From Wujia chipingensis (GTDB lineage Bacteria > Bacillota > Clostridia > Lachnospirales > Lachnospiraceae): DNA of 64,000 nt. Shown here one piece after another: positions 1-7,821 of the stretch. The position numbers and the translations under genes were made by a program. Each line of letters opens with the position of its first letter. Within the stretch, counting starts at the first letter, position 1. Under the pieces are notes generated by a model, which was not told the DNA's origin, did no database searches, and saw only the letters and a program-made list of their open reading frames with translations. The stretch lies in NCBI RefSeq assembly GCF_014337155.1, contig NZ_CP060632.1, positions 2,611,001-2,675,000 of the forward strand, read 5' to 3'.

Positions 1-35
1 TGAACTGCATTAAATCTGTTCTTCGTTCTCGCCAT
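1..35 (-). CDS. Start of a further gene, probably a second large serine recombinase (partial)
   Basis: Only the first codons are visible, reading MARTKNRFNAV. The ATG directly follows the TAA of the upstream recombinase (TAAATG), and its ribosome site AAGGAGG lies in the last codons of that gene, so the two are translationally coupled. Elements of this type often carry two or three recombinase genes in tandem, and an N-terminus of this style is compatible with another recombinase. The function is inferred from position; too little sequence is present to prove it. Confidence 0.45.
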   Translation of the reverse strand, partial: MARTKNRFNAV

Positions 36-1745
36 TTACACCGCCTCCTTAAGCTCCAGCACTGGCAAACCATCTACCATGGTGTACACAGGTTCCGCAT
101 CTTTCTCATTAACGACATCAAACAATCCGGTAACCTTTTCCATCTCCTGACGATACTTAAACACAATTTCCACCCTGAAATCATCATAGATCAAAATTCT
201 GTCAATAAATGAAACAAGTGCCACACGATCCAGATTTCCAATCACCAGACCTTCACGAAACTGCTCCAGATCCTTTGCCACAACAATTCCATTTTCATAT
301 ATATTGCGGATGATTGTCTCCTGCTCCCTGATTGCCTGTTCAAGCTCCCGCTCTTTTGCCGAAAACTCCTCGCGGTACCTTGTAAACTGCTCTTTGCTGA
401 TAATCTCATCACGCAAATCCTGATACAGTGAAGCCTTAAATGCAGAACATTTTGTAAGCTCCTGCTTCAGTGCAACAATCTCTTTATCATGGGCAACGGC
501 CTCATCATAATTCACATTCAGCTCATCCAGATGTGCCAGCACCTTTTCACAGTCGCACATACTGTTGATATATCCCTGTAATTCTCCCAGCACAATCTGA
601 TTCAGGTCCTCCTCACGGATGCAGTGACGACTGCAGGCATCTTTACCGTTCCGGTTATAATTAGAACAGATATAGTTGATATATTCCCTGCCCTTGTATG
701 ACTCCTTGCGATGAACCATACTGCTGCCACAATCACCACAATATAAAATTCCCGCATACATATATGATTCGTTTTTTCCAGCAACTGCTATGGTATCCCG
801 ACTCATCAGAATCTGTACTGCATCAAAGTCCATCCTGCTGATAATTGCTTCATGCGCATTCTCCACTACCACCCAGTCACATTCCGGTACTGCTATTTCC
901 TTCTTAACCTTGTGACTGACAGTTGTTCGTTTTCCCTGCGCCAATGTTCCGATATACACCACATTCTTAAGAATCCCGGACACTGTCTGGGCAGACCATT
1001 TTGACTGTCCTGCGCCTTTAAAACTGGTACTGTATTTTTCTCCGCATTTTGCCTTATATTCCGATGGTGCAAGCACGCCATTCTTGTTAAGAATCCTTGC
1101 AATTCCTGATGCACTCATTCCCGAAAGCTTCTTTGCAAATATCCCCTGAACCACACCGGCTGCATAAGGATCCGGCACCAGATGATTCTTATTATCCTCT
1201 GCCTTTTGATAACCATATGGTGCAAATGCGCCGATAAACAGCCCATTTCTTCTCAAAATGCCCTGACTGGTACGAACCTTCATGGACGTATCACCGTTAT
1301 ACTGCTCATTCAGCAGGTTCTTGAAAGGAATGATCGTATGCGTCTCACTGCTACTGGCAGTCAGGCTATCGTACCCTTCCGATACCGCAATAAAACGCAC
1401 ATTATATTTCTTAAAAGTTTTCTGTATCAGCTCATCCGCACCAATACGCTCCCTGGCAAGTCGGGATAAATCTTTTACAATAATGCAGTCAAGCTTCCCC
1501 GCTTTCATGGATGCCATCATCCTCTGAAACTCCGGTCTGTCAAAATTACTTCCGCTGTAACCGTCATCAATAAAAATATCCACCAGCTTCAAATCATCAT
1601 TGGCACCTATAAATCCCTCCAGCAAAAGTTTCTGGTTGGAAATACTGTTACTTTCCTTCTTCTCCAGTCCATCAATATCTTCATCTCCCTGAGACAATCT
1701 CAGATAAATTCCTGTTCTGTATATATCAATCTGTTTCTTACTCAT
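36..1745 (-). CDS. Large serine site-specific recombinase (TnpX/resolvase family)
   Basis: This 569-residue protein should excise and integrate the element. The N-terminal resolvase domain (about 9-150) has YLRLS with the nucleophilic serine near residue 18, then DDGYSG and VKDLSRLAR. A recombinase domain follows (about 175-280), then a zinc-ribbon with YCGDCG and later cysteine pairs, a charged coiled coil (about 415-475) and a DUF4368-like tail. ATG start with AGGAGG about 7 bases upstream. The length is normal for large serine recombinases. It is the first of at least two coupled recombinase genes reading left and lies about 1.8 kb from the defence cargo. Confidence 0.93.
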   Translation of the reverse strand: MSKKQIDIYRTGIYLRLSQGDEDIDGLEKKESNSISNQKLLLEGFIGANDDLKLVDIFIDDGYSGSNFDRPEFQRMMASMKAGKLDCIIVKDLSRLARERIGADELIQKTFKKYNVRFIAVSEGYDSLTASSSETHTIIPFKNLLNEQYNGDTSMKVRTSQGILRRNGLFIGAFAPYGYQKAEDNKNHLVPDPYAAGVVQGIFAKKLSGMSASGIARILNKNGVLAPSEYKAKCGEKYSTSFKGAGQSKWSAQTVSGILKNVVYIGTLAQGKRTTVSHKVKKEIAVPECDWVVVENAHEAIISRMDFDAVQILMSRDTIAVAGKNESYMYAGILYCGDCGSSMVHRKESYKGREYINYICSNYNRNGKDACSRHCIREEDLNQIVLGELQGYINSMCDCEKVLAHLDELNVNYDEAVAHDKEIVALKQELTKCSAFKASLYQDLRDEIISKEQFTRYREEFSAKERELEQAIREQETIIRNIYENGIVVAKDLEQFREGLVIGNLDRVALVSFIDRILIYDDFRVEIVFKYRQEMEKVTGLFDVVNEKDAEPVYTMVDGLPVLELKEAV

Positions 1746-1788
1746 TACAATTCCTCCTATCGTTCTTCAACTGCTGTAAAAATAGCTT

Positions 1789-1971
1789 CTATTGATATCT
1801 AAGTGACGCTTTCCGTTCTATATAGCAATTCATAACATCCGTAATGCTACAGCTTCCTGCAAAGGTGGACTGAACAGTATATTTTCCATACCGTTTCGCC
1901 TTTCCCTGTTGTTTTGCATCATGCTGCGAACACTCCGTCACATTCCGCTCTTTCGTATCTGTTTCCTGCAA
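1789..1971 (-). CDS. Small transposon-encoded protein, TnpW-like
   Basis: A 60-residue protein whose C-terminal half (RYGKYTVQSTF...ITDVMNCYIER) follows the short pattern seen in TnpW-type proteins carried next to serine recombinases: a lysine-rich lead, a tyrosine-rich strand, then a single helix. The start is a TTG with GGAAGGAG about 11 bases upstream; there is no better in-frame ATG. It lies 43 bases upstream of the recombinase and probably shares its transcript. The function of these proteins is unknown. The family assignment is by recall of pattern, not alignment. Confidence 0.6.
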   Translation of the reverse strand: MQETDTKERNVTECSQHDAKQQGKAKRYGKYTVQSTFAGSCSITDVMNCYIERKASLRYQ

Positions 1972-2047
1972 AATACACTCTTCTCCTTCCCTTCAAAAAT
2001 GAAAAACAGCCTGAAAATGTCCTCCTTATGGCTAAATCATGCGACAC

Positions 2048-2333
2048 AAAAACCGCTCTCCATAGTTAACAAAGTCTCTTGTTACATCTGCTGTAACAAC
2101 CGCGCTACATATCACATTTACACACGAAAGCCGAAAAGCACAAACCCTACAGAAAAGCTAAATAACTTACATCTTTTCTTCATTCTGGTTCGATATTCAT
2201 TTCAACTTAAACTGTTTTGACGTCATATATTCTTATAATCTCTGACGCCATACTCTGCATCCATACGATGTTTCCGTATGTAAATATGTATGTAAGCTTG
2301 CGCTTACTTTGTTGACCATGGACAGCGGTTATT
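2048..2333. repeat. Imperfect inverted repeat, about 28 bp arms
   Basis: The sequence at 2306-2333 (beginning ACTTTGTTGACCATGGACAG) reappears inverted at 2048-2075 with only four or five differences. About 230 bases separate the arms. A smaller perfect hairpin, GTAAGC/GCTTAC with a four-base loop, sits at 2292-2307. The pair lies in the leader of the TnpW/recombinase genes and could be a regulator or recombinase binding arrangement. Seen directly; role unknown. Confidence 0.6.
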
Positions 2334-2350
2334 ATTTCATGGTGTCTCAT
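2207..2350 (-). CDS. Possible small protein of 47 residues (weak)
   Basis: An ATG-started frame beginning MRHHEIITAVHGQQSKRK runs 47 codons to TAA between two small element genes. It is basic at the N-terminus and not obviously a shadow of a gene on the other strand. There is no good ribosome site before the ATG, and part of it overlaps one arm of the inverted repeat, so it may be non-coding leader sequence. Not recognised. Confidence 0.25.
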   Translation of the reverse strand: MRHHEIITAVHGQQSKRKLTYIFTYGNIVWMQSMASEIIRIYDVKTV

Positions 2351-2616
2351 CTGCACCGACATTTTCAAGCTGTCTTGCTGTCAACTATTCAATTAGAAAA
2401 ACTTAACATTGGTCATCACGTTGGCTAGGCGTTCGCAATGTTTTACAGGTATTGTGGCTATTTTTTAATCTGTTTTCCTGCCACATGCTTATATTACATT
2501 CCAAGCAAATATTTGTCTACCACTTTTTTCCACATTTTCTGACAAAATATAATTTTCAGCATTTTTACCAGTCACAACCATCACACGAGCCCTTATAAAT
2601 CATCGGGCAGCCACTA

Positions 2617-2775
2617 TTATGCTGCACTTCCACCTGCTATTTCCTGCCCCAAATAGGCTATCAACAACTCTTCCAAAGTTGATTGTTCACCGTATGACAT
2701 GGTTACTTTTATGGTATTCCCTTTACCCGTATCCATCTTAATTGTCTTTGCTTTAATATCTATTTTTTCCTCCAT
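2617..2775 (-). CDS. Small element-encoded protein, TnpW-like
   Basis: A 52-residue protein (MEEKIDIKAKTIKMDTG...) with a short strand-rich segment IKVTMSYGEQ followed by a helix LEELLIAYLGQE. This is the same overall pattern as the TnpW-type protein at 1789, so the two may be paralogues. GGAGG lies eight bases upstream of the chosen ATG; another in-frame ATG 15 bases earlier has no ribosome site. It sits directly behind an intrinsic terminator that follows a candidate structured RNA, so its expression may depend on readthrough. Function unknown. Confidence 0.6.
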   Translation of the reverse strand: MEEKIDIKAKTIKMDTGKGNTIKVTMSYGEQSTLEELLIAYLGQEIAGGSAA

Positions 2776-2791
2776 CTGCGTTACCTCCATT

Positions 2792-2848
2792 AAAAAAATC
2801 GCTACCCATAGCTCATTTGAAAATGCATAAACTATGGATAACGATTTT
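2792..2848 (-). terminator. Strong intrinsic terminator ahead of the small gene
   Basis: On the minus strand the arms AAAATCGTTATCCATAG and CTATGGGTAGCGATTTT pair over 17 positions, allowing two G-U pairs. The inner CATTTTCAAATG extends the stem, and a run of seven T follows. It ends two bases before the first possible ATG of the small gene at 2617-2775. It either ends the upstream structured RNA or attenuates that gene. Confidence 0.8.
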
Positions 2849-2857
2849 GGTTATCAC

Positions 2858-3190
2858 TAATTCTGTTTTGGACTTCTCTTAACGTCCTATGAAGGTATAC
2901 GCCGGTCTTTCTGACCCCTCATCGCCCCGTATACGTAGAGGTGTACTCACCTCCGGGAATTACAGATGAGCCACTATCTGTGTTCACGACGCCCTTCTCC
3001 ATTCCGGAGAAGCACTATCTCCCCTACCTGCATTACGGGGATCGGGACGAACTTCTCGCCCCTCATGGGTTATTATCCTTACGCAACATACCTGCTCCCG
3101 CATTGCCCGAACTTCCGTCCAGCCTCTTGACCTTCATCTCTCAATCCATCAGCCTACTAATATGATAACTGTGACTTTCATCCTGCGGGT
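2858..3190 (-). ncRNA. Candidate structured non-coding RNA of unidentified class
   Basis: This non-coding block is much richer in G+C than its flanks and packed with hairpins: 2870-2887 (GGAC/GTCC), 2904-2916 (GGTC/GACC), the GTATAC pair 2895-2900/2929-2934 enclosing it, 2938-2953 (GAGGTG/CACCTC), 2994-3012 (CTTCTCC/GGAGAAG) and 3044-3061. A promoter-like TTGTGG-17-TATACT lies upstream at 3278-3306 and a strong terminator follows at 2792-2848, giving a predicted transcript of about 480 nt. No conserved group II domain V, RNase P, tmRNA, T-box or common riboswitch signature was recognised. The strand is inferred from promoter and terminator. Confidence 0.6.
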
Positions 3191-3277
3191 ATATGATCCG
3201 TAATTTTACTCAAATCTGTAACTGATATTCAGTTGTCAATTTTCATTTTCTCATTGGCTTGTCTCAAGCCTGGATAT

Positions 3278-3306
3278 AGTATAAACCAATCCGGTGTCGT
3301 CCACAA
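3278..3306 (-). promoter_or_regulatory. Putative promoter of the structured RNA
   Basis: On the minus strand TTGTGG (3301-3306) and TATACT (3278-3283) are separated by exactly 17 bases, matching a sigma-A promoter with a weak -35. It points into the structured RNA block. Confidence 0.45.
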
Positions 3307-3590
3307 GGTACTATCATGGTTTATTTTCTCGAAAAAGGTGTCAGTTTGTGACCTTTTTCTGATTTATGCAAAAGTATCATACCGCTTCGGTCAGTAATTG
3401 TACACTTCGGCAGAGTATGAAATTTGCAAATCGTGTATTCATTATACGATGGGTTTTTGTGTTTGTCTATGGACAGGGTTGCTGTTTTTTAAGGAAAACG
3501 CACCAGATTTTGGTTGAAATAAGCACAATACTTCTTATTCTTTAAAATGCCCTTCCAAACTAGTCCATCGTTCTATTCACCCACCATTAA
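3307..3590. other. Non-coding stretch between the RNA promoter and the AlbA_2 gene
   Basis: No convincing gene on either strand. The sequence is AT-rich with no clear U-tract terminator; a terminator for the long defence operon was expected here but not found with confidence. Confidence 0.5.
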
Positions 3591-5036
3591 TTACTTCACG
3601 GTTACATACTTTTGATTCTTACTTTGAGGCTTATCCGGAATCGTCATCGCCAAACGTCCTTGTTCAACCAATGGTTTGACATATTTCTTCGTTGGCTTTC
3701 TTCCGGAATATCCTAACATTTCTGTGATTTCTAATATACCTTTCGGGGTTTGACAAAATTCCAAAATACGCTTAATTTTCTCATCCTCCGAACTACCCTT
3801 ACTATCTTCTTGAGTTCCATCTTGGGTCCTATCTTGGGTCCTATCTTGGGTCCTATCTTGGGTCCATCTTGGGTCCTCATCCTCTGTTGATACCCTGGTA
3901 AACGGAATGGACACGACAATAGAATTTTCCCTGAACTCATATGTTCCTTTTCCATAAACCTCTGTTATCTTTGGGACTCCACGACCTGTACGCTCACTTA
4001 TGTGCAGTTGCAATAACATATCTGATAATTTTTGATTTACCGGTACAGATTCACCCGCGAAAAATCCTTCCATTGTCTGTCCCGGAGGAATTGTTCCTCT
4101 GGATAAAATCTCTATTCTGTCAGAAAACGCTGTTATCATTGGCGCATTCCCCGTTGTCCACTGATTATGCACAAATGCATTTATCATTGCTTCTCGGAAT
4201 GCCTCTTCATCAAATAGAGGAATCTCTTTTCTCTCCACTATTCTTTCTCGTTCATCTGCCTGTGGAACATTCAGTACACCACCATACTCAAGAACTTTAT
4301 CTAACGACATCAGCAAGCAGGTATTTCCGAATTCACGAACAGAATACATCGTGGATGTTTTATCTTTACCTTTAAAAATTGCAAAACGTATCGGAATGCC
4401 GCTATTATCTGACATTAACTGCGCCAACATATTATATTTCCCATTGTCCAGCAAAAAGCCAAGATTCTTCTTAAAAGTTCTTTTATTTAGTGTAATTCCC
4501 TTTGATGCATAATATACAAACAATTTATCAAATGTTAATTCTTGATTCTCCGATTCTGTATTACAAATCGTAGGTAGCCCAACACGCAATACATGAAATA
4601 GGTTCGACTCACGCTCTGGGTATTTATTCAGATTTACTTTACTGGATCCAATGCGTAAATATCTGTTATTATCAAAACTGGTCGGTACTTTAGTTGCTGC
4701 AGGTATATCTAAAATGACAACCCTTTTTCCTTCTACTGTAATTTCGTGAAATGAAAAATTGTTATCCGGAAAAACCTGTCTTGCCAAATAATGCTCTAGT
4801 GGCTCATTCTTTACATCAACCGTATAATCAAAAGTTGTTCCAATAATTTCATGAGTATCATTGTCTACTCCCCATACCAAATATCCGGCTTCGCGCCCTT
4901 CCAATGCGGCAGCATTTGACAACGAAGAAATATATTCACCAATTCCTGCTGGCTCATACCAGTTGGTCTTGAATTCATACCAATTCGCTTCTCTAGGATA
5001 TTCAATTAGCTCTTTCACTTTGCTTTTATAATCCAT
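3591..5036 (-). CDS. AlbA_2/Schlafen-type putative DNA- or RNA-binding protein with GHKL-like C-terminal domain
   Basis: A 481-residue protein. The first 130 residues form an AlbA_2 domain (WYEFKTNWYE, then GYLVWGVDND and LRIGSSKVNL). The middle carries the HATPase_c_4-type region typical of RecG-like AlbA_2 proteins (FREAMINAFVHNQW, SRGTIPPG). A linker of RTQD repeats precedes a C-terminal winged helix (GILEITEMLGYSGRKPTKKYVKPL). I chose the ATG at 5036, which has AGGTGG ten bases upstream, over an ATG 48 bases earlier without one. It is the last gene of the Z1 operon; AlbA_2 proteins are frequent in defence islands, but this one's role is unknown. Confidence 0.85.
   Translation of the reverse strand: MDYKSKVKELIEYPREANWYEFKTNWYEPAGIGEYISSLSNAAALEGREAGYLVWGVDNDTHEIIGTTFDYTVDVKNEPLEHYLARQVFPDNNFSFHEITVEGKRVVILDIPAATKVPTSFDNNRYLRIGSSKVNLNKYPERESNLFHVLRVGLPTICNTESENQELTFDKLFVYYASKGITLNKRTFKKNLGFLLDNGKYNMLAQLMSDNSGIPIRFAIFKGKDKTSTMYSVREFGNTCLLMSLDKVLEYGGVLNVPQADERERIVERKEIPLFDEEAFREAMINAFVHNQWTTGNAPMITAFSDRIEILSRGTIPPGQTMEGFFAGESVPVNQKLSDMLLQLHISERTGRGVPKITEVYGKGTYEFRENSIVVSIPFTRVSTEDEDPRWTQDRTQDRTQDRTQDGTQEDSKGSSEDEKIKRILEFCQTPKGILEITEMLGYSGRKPTKKYVKPLVEQGRLAMTIPDKPQSKNQKYVTVK
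3820..3880 (-). repeat. 12-bp tandem repeat coding RTQD
   Basis: Four to five copies of a 12-bp unit (TTGGGTCCTATC on the plus strand) encode a run of RTQD tetrapeptides in the linker before the winged helix of the AlbA_2 protein. The unit is a multiple of three, so copy-number change would keep the frame. Confidence 0.9.
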
Positions 5037-5118
5037 GCAAATATCCACCTTTCCTAAAATAGAACTGCTATCTATTAGTCTCATTTTTTCTATTTAAATT
5101 ATAACTCAGACTTTATTC

Positions 5119-5568
5119 TTAATTAAAGTCTTCACTTTCATCAAAATTCAAATCAAATATTGCCTCCTCGACAACCTTCACACACTCATCCGTATGCTTC
5201 TTAATATCATCACCCCAAAATCGGATAACAGTCCACCCTTCAAACAACAATCTTTTGTTTACCTCATCATCCCTCTCTCTGTTTCTAGATATCTTACTTA
5301 TCCAAAATTCACTGTTATTGCTCTTCTCCAGCCTGGGTTTTAATACTTCCCAGTCCTTTCCATGGAAAAATTCTCCGTCACAGAAAATTGCTATCTTATA
5401 TTTTGTCAACACAATATCCGGATTTCCCGGTAACTTTTTATAATTCTTCCGGTACCGATAACCTTTTGCCCATAAAGCTTTTCTAAGGATAATTTCAATT
5501 TTAGTATCCTTTCCATGAATATTTTTCATGTTTTTATGCCGTTGTTCTTTAGTCAAAACATCCGCCAT
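5119..5568 (-). CDS. vsr: Very short patch repair endonuclease (Vsr)
   Basis: A 149-residue Vsr-family nuclease that nicks 5' of T in T:G mismatches created by deamination of 5-methylcytosine. The family pattern is clear: QRHKNMKNIHGKDTKIE at the start, the YRKNYKKLPGNPDIV strand with the metal-binding Asp, then AIFCDGEFFHG and a C-terminal FEGWTVIRFWGDDI. The ATG at 5568 has AAGGTG seven bases upstream; a longer frame lacks a ribosome site. It sits in the same operon as two cytosine methyltransferases, which is the expected partnership. The zinc-binding cysteines of E. coli Vsr are not obvious here. Confidence 0.92.
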   Translation of the reverse strand: MADVLTKEQRHKNMKNIHGKDTKIEIILRKALWAKGYRYRKNYKKLPGNPDIVLTKYKIAIFCDGEFFHGKDWEVLKPRLEKSNNSEFWISKISRNRERDDEVNKRLLFEGWTVIRFWGDDIKKHTDECVKVVEEAIFDLNFDESEDFN

Positions 5569-5581
5569 ATATATCACCTTC

Positions 5582-5791
5582 TTATACTGTGTCTCCATCA
5601 TCCAACACAAAACTTCTTTCAAAAGTAACTCCCGCGGCTTCTGCTATATCCTCAAGCTCTGCCACAGTAAAACTTTCTCTTTTCAGTTTTGCATTAAAAT
5701 TTTGAGGTGTTGTTCCCAATCTCCTTGCCAACTCTGCCAGACTTATTTTCTGTCTGACACATAATACTTTTATTTGCTCAGATATTGTCAT
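5582..5791 (-). CDS. Small XRE-type helix-turn-helix regulator
   Basis: A 69-residue single-domain HTH protein (SLAELARRLGTTPQNFNAKL). It starts two bases after the stop of the HNH gene, with AGGAGG inside that gene's end. As the only regulator in the operon it is the natural candidate to bind the palindrome in the operon promoter at 16,681-16,700; this is inference. Confidence 0.85.
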   Translation of the reverse strand: MTISEQIKVLCVRQKISLAELARRLGTTPQNFNAKLKRESFTVAELEDIAEAAGVTFERSFVLDDGDTV

Positions 5792-5793
5792 TT

Positions 5794-6549
5794 TTATTCT
5801 TCCTCCTTACCATGAGTCAGATGCAAATCCAATATAATTTTATCAGTCTTTCCGTCTGGATAAATATACTGTAATTCATCATAATCAAATTTTGGATTTA
5901 ATACATGAATCAGACTATGATGATTTGGACACAATATAAGAAGATTATCTGATGAATTATCAACACTCTTTGAAAAATACTTAATATGATGAGCTTCCGC
6001 AATATTAACGCCATGTTCTTCACCGACATTTTGACCACATATCTGACATCTATACGCATATAGACGCTTTAACATATTTACTTTCTTTTTAGAATAGGTA
6101 CGTTCTATCACAGATTTTACCGTCTTATTTAATGCTGCTGTGTTGTCATCAAAGTTTAAATACTGTTCAACATCATATTCTGAAACTTTTTCTCCATCAA
6201 CATCTAAATTTATCACCTGAGTTTCTTCCATTGTTCCATCCAAAACTGATTTCACAATTTCTGTTATTTCTTTAAACTCCATTACATCCCATTGCTCATA
6301 AAGTTCTGTTACAGTCGCTGTTGGTTTTCTGTTATGTTGTCCAGCTCTTCCATTATCAAAAAACACATCAAATTCATCCCGTCTTCGTCTTAAATAAGCA
6401 TTAGGTTCAACACCCGGACCGGTAATTCGTACTGATAAGTCATCCATCGCTTTTGACACCGGTCCACTATATCCCAATTCACGAAATGCATCATCATTAA
6501 ACTTTGAAATGTAAAATGCCACTAAAGACTTTTTCTGATTTATTGTCAT
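5794..6549 (-). CDS. HNH endonuclease
   Basis: A 251-residue protein with a C-terminal HNH domain: CQICGQ near residue 170, then EAHHIKYFS and ILCPNHHSLIH, giving the zinc cysteines and catalytic histidines. The N-terminal 150 residues resemble nothing I can name. It overlaps the end of the neighbouring cytosine methyltransferase gene by four bases (ATGA), so the two are likely a functional pair and this may be the cognate restriction nuclease of that methylase. Substrate specificity cannot be read from sequence. Confidence 0.88.
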   Translation of the reverse strand: MTINQKKSLVAFYISKFNDDAFRELGYSGPVSKAMDDLSVRITGPGVEPNAYLRRRRDEFDVFFDNGRAGQHNRKPTATVTELYEQWDVMEFKEITEIVKSVLDGTMEETQVINLDVDGEKVSEYDVEQYLNFDDNTAALNKTVKSVIERTYSKKKVNMLKRLYAYRCQICGQNVGEEHGVNIAEAHHIKYFSKSVDNSSDNLLILCPNHHSLIHVLNPKFDYDELQYIYPDGKTDKIILDLHLTHGKEEE

Positions 6550-7805
6550 TTTCTTTCACCTAAAATCTTCCCATTAATATCCATTATCTGTCGGAAAATA
6601 GCTTCCAAAACATCAACCACGATACTATTACCTGCCAGTTTAATAAGCTTCTCTGTTGAATACAAATATCTGTTCTTTGTTACCATAGGATTATCACTAA
6701 TTATCCTGTCAAAATCCGATTCATCAAATCCCATCAACTTAAAGCACTCTCTTGGAGTCAGATATCTCCATTTTGTCTTTCCTCTTGCCCGATTCTTATA
6801 AATAATCAAGCCGGAATTAGGATTACGGTCCTGCTTTGTCGTTACTGTATTAACAACGATGTCCCTAATCTCTTTTCCATCATACAACAATTCATTATCT
6901 TCCCATATTTTTCTTCTGGAAGGCGTATCATTAGGTTTACTTGCATCAGCTTCTTCCTTATATCGGGGAACATCATCGTAATCTAAACAAAGAATGTCTT
7001 TTAACCTTAAATTCCTTTGCTTTAAACGCGTTGCTTCATCCTTTTCCAAATTATGTTCTTCAAAGTACTTTTCTACTTGGGCTATCGTTTCTGCATTATT
7101 TTTGCACAATATACTGATCATATACGCTCTTTCTCTTTTTTGAGGAATACCAAAATTTTGAGCATTAAGCCTATATATTTTATTATAATATCCCAGATTT
7201 TCTAAAGTTTCCTTCCAATCACCAAAATCTGCAGCATGTGGTTTTGACAGAATATTAGTCACGTTTTCCATAAGCAGAAAGCGAGGTAATTCTTTTCCCA
7301 TTTCATTCATTTCAAGCAATATACGTTCAACTTCCCAAAGCATACCAGAACGATTATGTGCATCCCTTGCTATTCCACTTTTATTCCCATGCCAGCATCC
7401 ACATAATGATAAATCCTGACAAGGAAATGAATATGTGAACAAATCAATATTGTCGGGTATATCACTTCCCATAACATCCGTAATACTTACCATATTTCTT
7501 GTTTCTTTTATTGCTGCATACAATCTTCGTTTCAAATGCATTGGCATTCGCCTAAACGCCTCATCACTCATAGGTTTCTTTCCATCGGAACTCAGCGATA
7601 AACCTTTTAAAAAATTTGTAACATCTTCATCTGAAATATCTGCATATTTATTAATATCAATTTTGCCTTTATGTATCAGACAATATGCCAGTATTGCGTT
7701 AATATCCCAATCTGCAGTATTTACAATTTCAAAAGGTTTTCCAATTCTTGTTAATGCTTTTGCCTGACTGCCAATTCCACTAAAAGTTTCAATTACTCTA
7801 AACAT
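6546..7805 (-). CDS. DNA cytosine-5 methyltransferase (second of two)
   Basis: A 419-residue C5 methylase with motif I ETFSGIGSQ, motif IV SFPCQDLS with the catalytic cysteine, motif VI MENVTN, motif VIII KRERAYM and motif X AGNSIVVDVLEAIF. A large insertion between motifs VIII and X is the target recognition region. The ATG at 7805 (GGAG seven bases upstream) is preferred over an ATG 51 bases earlier that would run into the DUF4420 gene. It differs strongly from the methylase at 8725, so it is not a recent duplicate. It overlaps the HNH gene by four bases. Confidence 0.93.
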   Translation of the reverse strand: MFRVIETFSGIGSQAKALTRIGKPFEIVNTADWDINAILAYCLIHKGKIDINKYADISDEDVTNFLKGLSLSSDGKKPMSDEAFRRMPMHLKRRLYAAIKETRNMVSITDVMGSDIPDNIDLFTYSFPCQDLSLCGCWHGNKSGIARDAHNRSGMLWEVERILLEMNEMGKELPRFLLMENVTNILSKPHAADFGDWKETLENLGYYNKIYRLNAQNFGIPQKRERAYMISILCKNNAETIAQVEKYFEEHNLEKDEATRLKQRNLRLKDILCLDYDDVPRYKEEADASKPNDTPSRRKIWEDNELLYDGKEIRDIVVNTVTTKQDRNPNSGLIIYKNRARGKTKWRYLTPRECFKLMGFDESDFDRIISDNPMVTKNRYLYSTEKLIKLAGNSIVVDVLEAIFRQIMDINGKILGERK

Positions 7806-7821
7806 TTCTTTTCTCCCGGGA

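Noticed and set aside
1909..2220. 103-codon plus-strand frame at the element's left part
   Set aside because: It is antisense to the TnpW-like gene and the leader repeat, has no ribosome site, and its composition is that of a shadow frame.
2858..3190. Structured RNA as an IscB/HEARO omega-RNA or a group II intron
   Set aside because: No IscB, TnpB or reverse transcriptase frame lies nearby, no domain V motif was seen, and similarity to remembered omega-RNA sequences was limited to short common hairpins.
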